Positions 22,451-63,042 of a DNA stretch of 64,000 nt are shown here, one piece after another (positions within the stretch are counted from its first letter, which is position 1; every line of letters starts with the position of its first letter). A program made the translations under genes and the position numbers. The DNA is from Apostichopus japonicus (Eukaryota > Echinodermata > Holothuroidea > Aspidochirotida > Stichopodidae): positions 3,812,501 through 3,876,500 of the forward strand of contig NC_092581.1 in NCBI RefSeq assembly GCF_037975245.1, read 5' to 3'. Under the pieces are notes generated by a model. That model saw only the letters and a program-made list of their open reading frames with translations. It did not search any database and was not told the DNA's origin.

Positions 22451-24468
22451 TCTCGCCGTACGGTAAATGAGACTGGAGTTGGCTGATTATCTTTGGTGAC
22501 TTTTCGTAAAAATAAAGTATATACTTAATAAAGTTATGCAGCACGTATTATGCAGATCATATCTGTATTTAGGCTCTGATTTCTGCATGCATGGGTCCTA
22601 TACTCTCCGGACCCGGCCAAGTCCCTGCACTGTATCGGTGGCGGAGTCGGGGCGGGGAGGGGTGAGGGTGGGTGGGTGCTTTCACGACTACGTTGAACTG
22701 AATGGAACACGCTGCTATTATGTGTGGTTATATATAACCCCCTCTTTATCTCAATACATATTACACTTGGCCCACATGAAACAAATAGTTACCCCTTTTT
22801 CTTAATATTTATCGGCTTGTGGGGACAACAGGAGTTACGATGGGCCCAACTTTCAAACTTGTTTTTCTTGCAAAAGGTGTAAACTATAGAGTAATAGTAT
22901 TCGCATTAAGGGTGGGTCAGATTCATGCTTGACCCTTGTTTTCAACAATTCCCACCCCACCCCCTTCCCACAAATCTGTCCGATATGAACAATGTTGAAG
23001 GTAGCTACCGAAGGTAACGTGGGGGGGGGGGAGGGGCGTCGGTGTTGCAAATACGTGCGTCATATTAGACACACACTGTTGCATTATATTTACTTAAGTT
23101 GTGAACGATTACGGTAGTTTATAACAAAATTGATTTTGTCAGTAGTTCAACAATCGTATTTTTGCATGCGATTGGACATTGTACTTCCTAAACTAATATT
23201 GTCACCATTCTTGTAAGTTCCCCCAAGAACATCAAATACACATAGTTCTCCTTTAAGCAGTGCTTTGTGTTAGTACATGAAATATGATTGCAAAATTGTT
23301 GTGATGCATAGAAATTAAAGCAATAACATCAAAATACACATTACTCCCAGCCTTTAAAGCAGTTTTTTGCTGTTTTTCGTGTTATTACTCGAAATATGAA
23401 AAAAATATATAAAACTTGAAAGTTGAGTGATTTATATTAGAAACGAACAAGAACATTAACTTGTTTATCGGTTTTTATTTTCATTTCTTGATACATCAAA
23501 TTGCACTTGAAAAGGTAAAAAAAAAACAATCGTAAAATAAGCATTAATTCTTTTCTTTTCTGTTTCCCATCAACAAAAATTAATATATCATACAAGCGGT
23601 TGTACAGCCTACTTTTTTAAACACCGTGGCTGTATTCTCTGTGAAGAAAACCTCGTTTTTTGCCGATGTGTATGAGACATAGTATGGACCTAATTAAGTA
23701 TCATATAGAAGTCACGGAGCACAACATCAGACAAAAGCATTTAGCACGGTATGTGTACACGGTAAACAATTCAGCGCGGCGTGCACCTTTGCACGAATAC
23801 GAACATTCAACGTACACACTGTATCGCAATAATCTTCTTAATATATCGTATCAGGACTGCGGTCACGTGATAACCACGGCGACAAAATGCCTTGCGTCTG
23901 ATGATGGCGGTATGCGCCATATAAAAAATTGAAATTCCCTCCCAATGTTCTCGGGAAAAGTACCAAAATAAACTGGATAATTTTTTTTTTCATTCTTCTT
24001 AGAACACAAAATAAGATTTATTTTTTATCGTGGCTTGAATATTGAAGTGCATGAATGAAAAAAAAAAATTAAATGAAAAAAACATTTTGGCCAATTCATT
24101 TTATCCAAATTCAGCCAGAGAAGAATGAGACAACTGCTAGGGGTATTAACCCCTTGTTCAAACACACGCCAACAAAACTAAATATATAAATATATAACCA
24201 GAGTATATATAAGTACAGCGTTGCGTTTAAACCTAATTATAGACCTAATTTATAGCCTCTATAAATATCCCTCAGAATGCATCATTTGAAGCCTAATTTT
24301 GTATTTATTTCTAGGTGACGACTTCCAGATCCCCCTACACGGTAGTCGACTTCAACAACCACAGGGTCATCCCTCCTTTATAAATTCCCTCATTCGTCTA
24401 GTATAGGTTCCTACCTTAATCAGTCGGGTGAATTTTACAATTTGCCTCTCCCCCTCACTCTCCCTCAC

Positions 24469-24605
24469 CTTTGAAATTTTGCGCACTGCATTGTTCGGTA
24501 TAATATAGTTAAAGATATTCCATGGTATTCTTCTACTATATGTCACAAATGCCTTCTCCGTTTCCTCCATGTTCTTGCCATCAATGTTTGTGGCGGCCAG
24601 AAAGG
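24469..24605 (-). CDS. Candidate orphan exon
   Basis: Minus strand: an acceptor ending cctacag, 137 bp with one frame open (two leading bases, then 45 codons beginning FLAATNIDGKN and ending VRKISK), and a donor gtgagg. The residue composition looks protein-like, but I do not recognise the family. No adjoining exon was found and the acceptor's pyrimidine tract is weak. Confidence 0.2.
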
Positions 24606-24654
24606 CTGTAGGACAGTTCTTTTGTTTTGACGGTTGTTTTAGGTATAAGGACTA

Positions 24655-24860
24655 AGAGTCGATGAACATGGATGATTGAGGTCAAATACTGGAAGAGGTT
24701 TTTTGTATTGCCTTTTCGTCTTTAGTTTTAGAATTAATAGTCGATAAATATCTATGAGAATACTGGAAGACAGTTTTTTTTTGTCTGCCTTTTGGTCTTT
24801 AGTTTTAGAATTAAGTATCAATAAGTATCGATGAAAATACTGGAAGACAGAATTTTTTAA
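24655..24860. repeat. Tandem repeat of about 80 bp, three imperfect copies
   Basis: The phrases ...atactggaaga... and ...ctttagttttagaatta... recur three times with base changes. The minus-strand open frame over it is not supported. Confidence 0.6.
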
Positions 24861-25394
24861 TTTATTAATTTTTTATGTGTTTAGGGAATACGTTCAAAGA
24901 ATCATTAACCCCTAACATGACATGCCGACGTCTTAACTTTTCACCACACTGAGTTAAATTGTTTTTTCTCCTATGTCGTCTCGGATGAAAAGTCTGTAAA
25001 TAAACATAAAGAGGTATTTAATTGAAGAAGAGATTATTAAAATAAGATAAAAGATAAAAATACAATACATTTATAGTAAATAAATAAAAAGATATAAATA
25101 TATTATATTTTTTTACTCCGTTTATTTTAACTATACATTAATACACATGGCGTATGCCCTGATGGTCTCAACTGCTGCTGGAAGTGATCAGAATCACTTC
25201 GTATAACTGTCTTGAATGAGTCCTGTGCTCAGGCCGACGAGATTGTAGGTGTCAGGGGGCCACAACCATACGGTCCCGGATTAAACTTAGGGGCCGGGAA
25301 AATATGAGGTGTGAGGCGGAATAGGTGGGATATATAAAGAGTGCAAAAGGGTTGCTACCTGGCACTCGGGGCCTCTGCCTGTGCGACAGTTATG

Positions 25395-25671
25395 AATGTT
25401 TTATTTTGTCCAAGATAATTCGACATGCATTCCATCTGGAGGCAAACCCAATTATCTGTACCACCTTTCACAACAAAGATGATATTAGTGCATTGGTGCA
25501 ATATCCCCATATCGTATGGACAATATTGAAGTTTGGCAGGAAATTCATGACATTTTCGGGAAAATATTTAGATGCCGGAAGCTTTTGATCCCCTATCAGG
25601 CCATTCAGAGTGTCACTATGGTGACGTTTGCGGGTACACATGTTTTGAGGATGAAATTTGATTTATTACAG
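25395..25671 (+). pseudogene. Coding-like fragment, probably frameshifted
   Basis: Two overlapping frames (to about 25588 and from about 25516) would join into one longer protein-like stretch if a shift lies near 25515. The first reads ...DDISALVQYPH and the second MDNIEVWQEIHDIFGKIF..., ending before a donor-like cag|gtaacc at 25671. The family is not recognised. It may be a decayed gene or transposon piece. Confidence 0.2.
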
Positions 25672-25731
25672 GTAACCGTTTTCCTCAAAACATGGTTACC
25701 GAAAACGTCATAATCTTGAACAATACACGGA

Positions 25732-26177
25732 TAGTAGTAGAAACATTTACCACTTTACTGATTACTGACTGACCTTCTATCTATGTCTTCAAGCTAAGAA
25801 AGATATGACCCATCAGAATGTCACCGACAAAAGTACTAATACTGCATAACAGTCTAACACCAAAACTACTGAGTATGTATACAATTACCATTCATGACTA
25901 AAATGACACCAAAACAACAAAAATCGAAAAATTTATATAAAGTAGATGATACGAATGATTTGAACGTTTATTGCAATTCCTCCTTGAATAAAACACGGAT
26001 AAAAACTAAATAATTGCATTAAGAATTACAGTTAGTAGTAGAAGCATTTACCACTTTACTGATTACTGACTGACCTTCTATCTAGGTCTTCAAGCTAAGA
26101 AAGATATGACCCATCAGAATGTCACCGACAAAAGTACTAATACTGCATAACAGTCTAACATCAAAACTACTGGGTAG
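25732..26177. repeat. Duplicated 145-bp block, period 301 bp
   Basis: The block starting tagtagtaga(a/g)catttaccac and ending near aaaactactg at 25732-25876 recurs at 26033-26177 with only a few changes. Confidence 0.85.
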
Positions 26178-27759
26178 GTTATTAATTATATAAAGTAGAT
26201 GATACTTAGTAATGATGTAGTAAATGATGAAGAATCTTAAAAGGTAAATTGTACAAGGACCATCATTTTCATTGAATTATGATAAACGTAAATTCAAACT
26301 TCTGAAATCTCAAAAAAAAAGTCACAAACTTTACATTGTAGCACGAACACAGGCTGGTTGTAGTAAACAGGTAAGCTTATGTGGCCCTATAAGATAAAGT
26401 AACTGTGACTTGCTGACACCGAAAGTGATTATAACTACATAACAGACTTGAAGTATGTTCGTACAGTCTCAAACTCGCCCTTGTAAGATTTTGTACGTAC
26501 AAGGACAGTTTTGAAGTGAAGCAGATACTAGTGTGAAATTAATTACCTCACCCATATTCACGCCAATTAAGGGTCTTATACTCTTGCTCATATCAAGCTG
26601 AATCGTACTTCAGGTTTACTATTTAGCATTCAGTTTAGTCTTAATTAATCGTTTCTTTACACATTTCTTTACTTTAACAGAAACAATACACATATATGAA
26701 AACCATTAACCTTAGTTTATAGAACTTTATACCTATATTCTGGGTAAAACGAAGATGCTAAGCATGATAAACACAAGGACACTAAATCAAATGTCATTAG
26801 TAAGACCTTATTACAGTGCAGAATACTACTCAATATTCTAAATAACAAACTGTTACTTACAAGTGTACAATTGTATTATATCGGATTATAAAAAAAATAT
26901 GAATATTCGATTTCTGTAATGTGTCTATCATATATATTACATAACCAGTCTCCTTTTAAGTGGGCAAGGTTACACATGGAAACAAAAAATTGTCCAGACA
27001 ATATTTCGGAACCAATGTAAGCCAGTCTACATTCCATGGATCATCAAGGAGTATACGACTAAGAAGAAAAAGTGAGTAAAGCAAACCTTTAAATCCTTAC
27101 ATAAGTTTTGAACTGATATGAACAGAATGTCTTTACATGAAATAATGATTCTTGAAACTCAAGATAAAGAAACCTAACTACAAAGTAAACATTAAAGAAT
27201 AATGGCCAATGAAGGCCACAACCTGTAGTTCACTCTATGTCATAAGCAAAACTTTTAGTAGATGTTGAGTAATATAAGTACTTAGAAAAGGTACAGGGGA
27301 TTGTTCTTTGAGAGTATTTGAATTGGACAGTCTCTAAATTTATATTGAAGGGAAACCCTTTAAATGTAAAGGCGATTGAAAGAAATATGTTAAACAATAT
27401 TGAGTTTACAAAATTCATGATAATCGTTTATTTAAAAGGATTGTCTGGTGGCCCAAAGAAGTTACCTTAAAAAATGATAAATAATTTTCCAAACATGTTG
27501 TCAAAGTATGAGAACGCTAATGTTGCGTTTGACAGAGAAACGATTTTTTAATCGTTAAGGATGGACATTTCCAATATGATTTGAACAGTACAGAACGTGA
27601 CGACATCTATGCTAATGCAGATTGCGACATTAACCCACGCTCCGCACAGTACCTACAGTAATCACAACAAAAACCGCATTTGTATACAGATTAATTTCTT
27701 CCTTAATTTTTGGTAAAACTTCTTATAAATTAGATATGTTTTCAAAAACTCCTTAAGCC

Positions 27760-28045
27760 GCCATATATGTAGTAGATCAGTGGTTTCGTGGTCTTTTTGT
27801 AACACAAGATAAGATTTAACAGCAGACTCTTCGTTGTTTATACATCACGCTATCCAGCTCCAACGCAAGGAATGTTCGCATGTATGCTACAGTATATTTT
27901 GTGTACGTATACGCCATATATGTAGCAGATCGGTGGTTTCGTGGTCTTTTTGTAACACAAGATAAGTTTTAAAGGGAGACTCTTCGTTGTTTATACATGC
28001 GCTATCCAGATCCAATGCGAGGAATTTCGCATGTAGGCTACTCTA
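27760..28045. repeat. Tandem duplication, about 150-bp unit, two copies
   Basis: gccatatatgtag(t/c)agatc(a/g)gtgg starts both copies (about 27760 and 27912), which remain similar to ...cgcatgta(t/g)gctac. Moderate divergence. Confidence 0.8.
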
Positions 28046-28584
28046 ACGTTAACAATCGGACAGTTCTGCGAAGCCTAAGCTTCTCGGTGCTACCTTCTGC
28101 TCTGACATCGATTCCTCCAAGTTTCATCTTTCAGTGTTACAAATACTTTTCAAGTTTCCTTTTACTGTAAATTTGATCCGTGAATTTTATTTCAGCGATT
28201 TCGAAGAACAGTTTATGAACTGTGGATTGAGTGTGAGAGTATATTATGTGCAACGCTATACGTAAACCAACTGGGCATGGTACAGTAGGCTATATACGTT
28301 CGCATTATGTATGTTATATAGGCAATCACATGTGCGTGTACACGTGAGAGTGTATTTGCTGCGGAAATGGGAGTGCTATCTTCAAGTCGCCTGTTTTGCC
28401 TATTTGCCAATTTGCCAGCACTACGTCAATCACCATATTGATGCGTTCGAACAAACGGTACTTTTGGTGAGAAACTGGTGAATTTGAAAACCAGATTTCG
28501 ACAAGAAGAAAACGTCGATGGTGACAATTTTTACATGGTTAGAAAGAGAAAAATTATAACTATAAGGACAATGTATCAAAATCT

Positions 28585-28660
28585 TTCAATCGACAATTCC
28601 TTTAAAAGCATTAAATTTTCAGACAGAAGAGACGTCTACAATGTTGGCTTTACGGAATAA
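28585..28660 (+). pseudogene. Possible NTE C-terminal-like fragment in opposite orientation
   Basis: The frame ending TAA at 28658-28660 reads NLSIDNSFKSIKFSDRRDVY then NVGFTE. This resembles the conserved C-terminal motif of NTE/PNPLA6-7 (ID-x-FK-...-F-...-Y-D-V-G-Y). It is on the plus strand, 1.3 kb beyond the last minus-strand exon. It could be chance, an inverted duplicate, or a local inversion of the true final exon. Confidence 0.2.
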
Positions 28661-29932
28661 GCCCAAGCTTGATTAATCAGTCGTATTCAATTTCGTTTTG
28701 TTTCATGTTTCATTCTCGAAATGAAGCAAAAACCTAAACATCATAAATTATTCCTATGTTTTTGGTGCAATGACATTGTTAAGATTCCACAAAATTTGTG
28801 TTGTCTTGTGTACCATCTAAACCATGCGTGTATACAGCGAATGTTTGTTTTGGGGGCCTTTTCTAAATTTAAATCACTTCAAAATGGTTTCGATCAAGAC
28901 AGTGATATACCAACAATCCTGCGCGATTGTTATTTTTTCTTTTCCCACTCTTCAGCTACTGATTCCCCAGCGTCATAACCGAGTTGCGAAATATCCTGGT
29001 AATCATTAAATTCCAAAGTGCCATATCTGTTGAACAAAGATATAATATGAGTAAGTACACATCCTGAAATGATTTTCCACATAAAGTCCAAAATAATTTC
29101 ACACGTGTATCACACTTAATGACCCTGTCCATTTAAGTGCAACTAACAAAAACTGCAAATTCGTACATTCAATCTTATTCGTTTTATGAAATTATGTCAA
29201 AACTGAATTAATAGCACTTTGCTGCCTCTACGGAACTAATAGAACCAGCTTTTTGCGTTCTTTTCTATGATTTCTCAGCCTCACTATGCCATTAAAACAT
29301 ACATAACTAGCTTATATATTGAAATCTAACTTAAGTCGAAAAATTTACAACTTTGAACGTTGTTTTTCTCGAAGATATTGTCCATTAGGATCGCAATAAA
29401 CCCCTCCCATCATATGAATAATTAATTTCTATGAAGGACATTTTAATAGGCTCTCGCTCTAAATAGCGGGGAATTTGAGCTGCGCAAGTAACTTTTCCAT
29501 GCTGATTTCCTTTCCTAGGCTTGGTGAATTGATTACCTAACACACAGGCTAACGTTATAGACTAATAACCTTAAAAGGCGAAGAAGTGGGCAGTGGCGAT
29601 AAATGGATGGCAGTCTTATTAAAGGGCGTAATTTCAAATGATCTATTTTAAAGCAACGGCTGATAAATAAACATAAAGCTATTCACAATTGTTTGATACA
29701 AACTAGTGGGTTTGTGGAACTGTATGCGATTATTTTTAAATGGGAAATTTGTCAGAAGACACTTTGCTCATTATCAACAAAATTCTTAAAACTCACTAAT
29801 TAACGCTCTTGGCAGGAAAAAAACTTGGCTAATATCTTAGTTTACTGTTTTGTGATTGATACATGTAAAACACTCGATGGATATATCAAATAGTTGGAGA
29901 ACGACGGACAAACGCAAAAGCTGCTTTAACAT

Positions 29933-56139
<26,207 letters not shown>

Positions 56140-57456
56140 CTGGCAATGATGCAAATAGAAGTGTCACAGCGGTATGTGCCCAAGAAATAAGGACAAACAA
56201 AACTTCAATCAAACAGAGCAGAACTTCATCTGGTTAGATAACTGCTACTGAATACAATTGGTGAAAGTTACATCTTACATAGACTTTGACAATGGATTAC
56301 AGAGGATGGGAGAGAGAGTTAATCTGTCCATATATTTACCTTTCTAGTTAACAGAGGTTGAGCTATAAATTAAGAAATTACCACACAATGACACCATTGA
56401 CAATTATATTCTACCAAAGGTTACTTAATTGGAGAGATCTGATATTAGATGTACATTCAGATGTAGGGCTTCTGTTAGAGAATTACTGTGGGGGTCAAAG
56501 TGTAAGTGATCTACTGGAACATGAGAGGTTGAAATATTTGTTACTATGTTTATGTTAGTAAACAGAAACTGTTAGCCTTTCTTGGAAGTGTGATGTAGGA
56601 GGACTTCCTGTCTGTGCTGCTAGCTAAGAGATTGTAAAGGTGAAACTAGGGTAAGGGGAAGGTGAAGATAATGGTAAAATGCTCAATGTTATATAAGCAA
56701 CCCGGTTGGCGATTTAACTCTTTTCAAGTCGTAATAATCAGCGAATATTCAGAGTATTTCGTCCCGTATAATGATGGTATGTGACTTGGCGTGTTTGCAT
56801 GAGAAATATGTGCTCCCACTTTAACTAATTTGCGTATACAGTGCATAGACTAGCTATTTGCGTGTGTGTCGGTCTTTTGACAATGAAGTTTTGGCTTGTA
56901 AAAGCGAAACTGTACATGTAGTGCGGGTTTATACGGGCGGACACTCTCAATCTGAGATAGATTGGAGATAAAATCCTCCCTATCCTGCATGGACTGTCGC
57001 AAAATAGCATAACCATTCACACCAGATCAAATTACAACGTCGCCGATAGCCGGTAGTTAGCTCAAACGGTTAATGGCAATGATGACATCATTCCTGAATT
57101 TCTAAATGAAATTGTAGGCTAGGCTAGGCTAGGTTGGCCTGTCTCTGGTGTGAAAGAACTGGTCACAGTGGCGTGGAAGTGTATGGGTGGCTCAATCGTA
57201 AGTCAATGGGAAAGCGTTCAGTCGGGGAATTTTAAAATTAGAAGTATTTATCAATACAACCCTGCGTTTTGACCTATTTATAGACCTAATTACAGTCTTA
57301 ATAATATGAACCGATTGATGGAGTAGGGCAAACTGTCATTGACTGGAAGTGCAGGGGTCACCAAGGGGAGAACATCCGGATTGTAATAGTAAAGGAAACC
57401 TTATCATACTGGTCCAAAGGAGAACACCTTACAGCTGTCTTTATCCTTCGTCCCTG
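56140..57456. other. No further exon recognised upstream of the NTE gene
   Basis: The missing N-terminal exons should lie here or beyond on the minus strand, but nothing with the expected membrane anchor or basic linker was recognised. A ctaggctaggctagg run lies near 57117-57132. Confidence 0.5.
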
Positions 57457-58784
57457 ATCATACTAATAAGGAAGAACACGTTACTATGATATTCATCCTA
57501 AGTGCCTCATTATACTAGAAGGAAGAACACATTACAATGACATTCATCCTAAGTGCCTCATCATACTAGAAGGAAGAACACTTTACAATGATATTCATCC
57601 TAAGTGCCTCATCATACTAGAAGGAAGAACACTTTACAATGATATTCATCCTAAGTGCCTCATCATACTAGAAGGAAGAACACATTACAATGATATTCAT
57701 AGTGCCTCATCATACCAGAAGGAAGAACACATTACAATGCTATACATCCTAAGTGCCTCATCATACTAGAAGGAAGAACACTTTACAATGATTAATGATA
57801 TTCATCCTAAGTGCCTGATAATACTAGAAGGAAGAACACATTACAATGATATTGATCCTAAGTGCCTCATCATACTTATAGGAAGAACACTTTACAATGA
57901 TATTCATCCTAAGTGCCTCATCATACTTATAAGGAAGAACACTTTACAATGATATTCATCCTAAGTGCCTCATCATACTAGAAGGAAGAACACATTACAA
58001 TGATATTCATCCTAAGTGCCTCATCATACTTATAAGGAAGAACACTTTACAATGATATTCATCCTAAGTGCCTCATCATACTTATAGGAAGAACACTTTA
58101 CAATGATATTCATCCTAAGTGCCTCATCATACTTATAAGGAAGAACACGTTATAATTATATTCATCCTAAGTGCCTCACCATACTTATAAGGAAGAACAC
58201 TTTACAATGATATTCATCCTAAGTGCCTCATCATACTAGAAGGAAGAACACATTACAATGATATTCATCCTAAGTGCCTCATCATACTTATAAGGAAGAA
58301 CACTTTACAATGATATTCATCCTAAGTGCCTCATCATACTAGAAGGAAGAACACATTACAATGATATTCATCCTAAGTGCCTCATCATACTAGAAGGAAG
58401 AACACTTTACAATGATGAATGATATTCATCCTAAGTGCCTCATAATACTAGAAGGAAGAACATATTACAATGATATTCATCCTAAGTGCCTCATCATACT
58501 TATAAGGAAGAACACTTTACAATGATATTCATCCTAAGTGCCTCATCATACTTATAAGGAAGAACACGTTATAATTATATTCATCCTAAGTGCCTCACCA
58601 TACTTATAAGGAAGAACACGTTACAATGATATTGATCCTAAGTGCCTCATCATACTAGAAGGAAGAACACTTTACAATGATATTCATCCTAAATGCCTCA
58701 TCATACTAGAAGGAAGAACACGTTGTATTGATATTCATCCTAAGTGTCTCATCATACTAGAAGGAAGAACACGTTGTAATAATA
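57457..58784. repeat. 51-bp minisatellite, about 26 copies
   Basis: The unit includes gatattcatcctaagtgcct then catcatacta(g/ta)aaggaag and aacactttacaat. Two versions, actagaagg and acttataagg, are interspersed. A degenerate unit precedes it from about 57400. Confidence 0.97.
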
Positions 58785-60871
58785 TATGTCTAATATCAGA
58801 CACCAATTATAGTACATACTATTAGTGTATAAGTAATTCCTGAATGTTACCGTATGTATAAGGATTAGTATGAGCAATGTTCGTCAATGGAGCATTTTTA
58901 CGTTGGAACATTTAGCCTAATTCCCCCTTAATGAACTTTGACCTACAAACCCTGAGCACCCCAAAAATCCTACCACTTAAGGATCAGAGTCATTGTGCCC
59001 AAGAGTGACAGATATCTATTAAGACTTACCAGAGAAAAGATTCTGTAACACCTATTTGTCACTATGCTTCCAAGTATGAATATAATAGCACACATGGTTC
59101 AAACTTTATTGACACTTGAAGTTTATATTAAGCCTCGAGTGTTGGTTTTGGGTAGACGACTTGGGGGCTAAAAAGTGTCTTTTTCACTGTACCCCTGATC
59201 ATGGCCGTATATAAATGCATGATCGTTTAAGACCACCCCACCTTCTCATGGATTCAGAGTTGGCATGGGTAGGGAAGGATTCAATTTTTTCCACTAGTCG
59301 CAGGTCACAATTAAAATTCAGCATCCCTAAGCGATGGAAATTCGTCCTTCAGTCGCATAACCCTAAAATGCTGCAATACTGGGTGATTGGAGGGGAGCAT
59401 TTGCAGCAATATCAAGTTTATTTTAAAGTAGAATAAGAGAAAAACTTGGTCATCCTAATTTTTAAGTTGATCTTTCTGGAGTATACGTTGAGGTAACTTA
59501 ATGAGTTGTTAAATCCACAAATAAAACGAATAGGGTACTTGCAGATTGTGACTAATAGGCAAACCTAGGCATAAGCCTAACATTAGGCGTTAGGCTACTA
59601 CTAGTACTGGCCTGGTCTACATGCTATACCAGCTTGCTATCCTGCCACAGCAACCATTCAGTTGGGACACAGGGTCATCTCGAAGGTCTTCTTCTGCATC
59701 TGACATATCTGACGACTCAGCTAGATCCCGAAGCGTCACAATTGCACAGGTGTCGCACCATAATTAATTGCTCCCATTGACTTACACACTGAACTTGTCA
59801 CTTTCCAAGGCCGGTAGAGCATAGCTAGAAATTTTCAACTGACATATCCTACGCACCATATGATAGCTGACGGCTTGAGCTATCACAGCACTTTCAACTT
59901 TTGCCACCATGACCGTTTATATAGATTTTGAGCTCAAAGTTTAGCATAGTGCTCCCCGACCCTTTGCCAGCTGTCGCTGCAGAATCTTCTTGTTTCACCC
60001 AAGATTTTCTAAAATACCTTAAATCAACTTCAATCTTCCAGATTTTGAAACCGTCAGTGTTTATTTCATCATCTTTAACATCAAAGCATTAAAAATGATG
60101 ATGACTCAGAAAATTCCACACAACAAACAATACAGTAGGGCTATTTCCGACGGTGTGATACCTGTAAATGAATAAACGATTTACAACTAATATGAGAACG
60201 CCATTCCACTATTCCCTTTGCTGGTTGTACGGAATTGTAAGTGTGGAATTGTAAGTACAATGAACATAATTCTTCTTAAAAAAATACAAACAGGTGGTAG
60301 TATGACAAAGTTTCTGGATTTTGAAAATCGGAAGATTTGGGGTCAAATTTCCCCTAATTTTTCACCATTTTCACGCCATTTCATGTGATAATTCATATGG
60401 CCATTCACCCTAAGACCTAACCTTCTCAAGCTATGTTTCTGAAGTATCAAAACATTGGTAAGTGCATAAAAAATTATTTTGGAAGATGATGAGCAATTAT
60501 TTAAATTTTCGTGAAATTTTTGAACTAAAGCAAACATTCAACCAAAATATCAGCAATAAATTTCAATACACAATTCACCCTTAGTCAGGTACCATATCAG
60601 TAACTCCAATAGTAAACTAAATGCTAAGAAAAAGCCCTATGGCACTGTCAATAATTGGGTCCAGTAAACGTTGACTCAAAATGATTTGTGCCCAAAATGG
60701 TCCAAACAAACATTTGGTTCCCAAAAGTGCGTCCGACAAAGTTTTCGGTCCAAATGGCCTTAAACTATACAAGACCACATGTACCAGCTATGAACCAACT
60801 GTTCTCCAAGTTTGGATACAAACCGATTTTATTGCAATTTTAAAATTTTGGCACTTGCAAAAAAATACAAC
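58785..60871. other. Noncoding stretch
   Basis: Short frames only. A minus-strand stretch at about 59640-59755 (ESSDMSDAEEDLRDDPV) is acidic and protein-like but has no usable splice connection to NTE. Confidence 0.5.
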
Positions 60872-62244
<1,373 letters not shown>

Positions 62245-62615
62245 GGAGAGATTGTTAGATAGACAGACAGATAGATAGACAGACAGACAGACATACAGGC
62301 AGGCAGACAAACAGTCTATAAGTTAACTGCAGTAATTTATTTAAACCTCAAGTAAACGATCAATCTTAATATAAATATAGGTTTCTGAATAATTGTAAAA
62401 ACATTTCATTTTAATGCAAAAAGTATTATAATACTAATCATCATCTACGACAAGTTATAAAATAAGATATAAGATTTAAATTCGGAAAGTTATCCATCGA
62501 TTTTTTTTTAATAACGGTACAAAAATAATATTCTGGTCGTTGACTTCATTTTGATCAACATTTTACCTTTTCTAGGAGAAGAAGCCATAGGAGCACGATT
62601 AATCTAAAACATTCT

Positions 62616-62920
<305 letters not shown>

Positions 62921-63042
62921 GGAGAGATTGTTAGATAGACAGACAGATAGATAGACAGACAGACAGACATACAGGCAGGCAGACAAACAGACATACAGAC
63001 AGGCAGCCAGACAGACAGATAGACAGATAGGCAGATAGATAG

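Larger units (their letters stand above)
21433..29932. other. Intergenic region with no confident gene
   Basis: Besides the weak candidates and duplications listed separately, this stretch has G/C-run islands (about 22640, 23025) and AT-rich sequence. No chain of compatible exons was found on either strand. Confidence 0.5.

Noticed and set aside
59640-59760. Acidic minus-strand stretch considered as an upstream NTE exon
   Set aside because: The best donor leaves two bases that create a stop codon when joined to the 56139 exon, and no acceptor fits.
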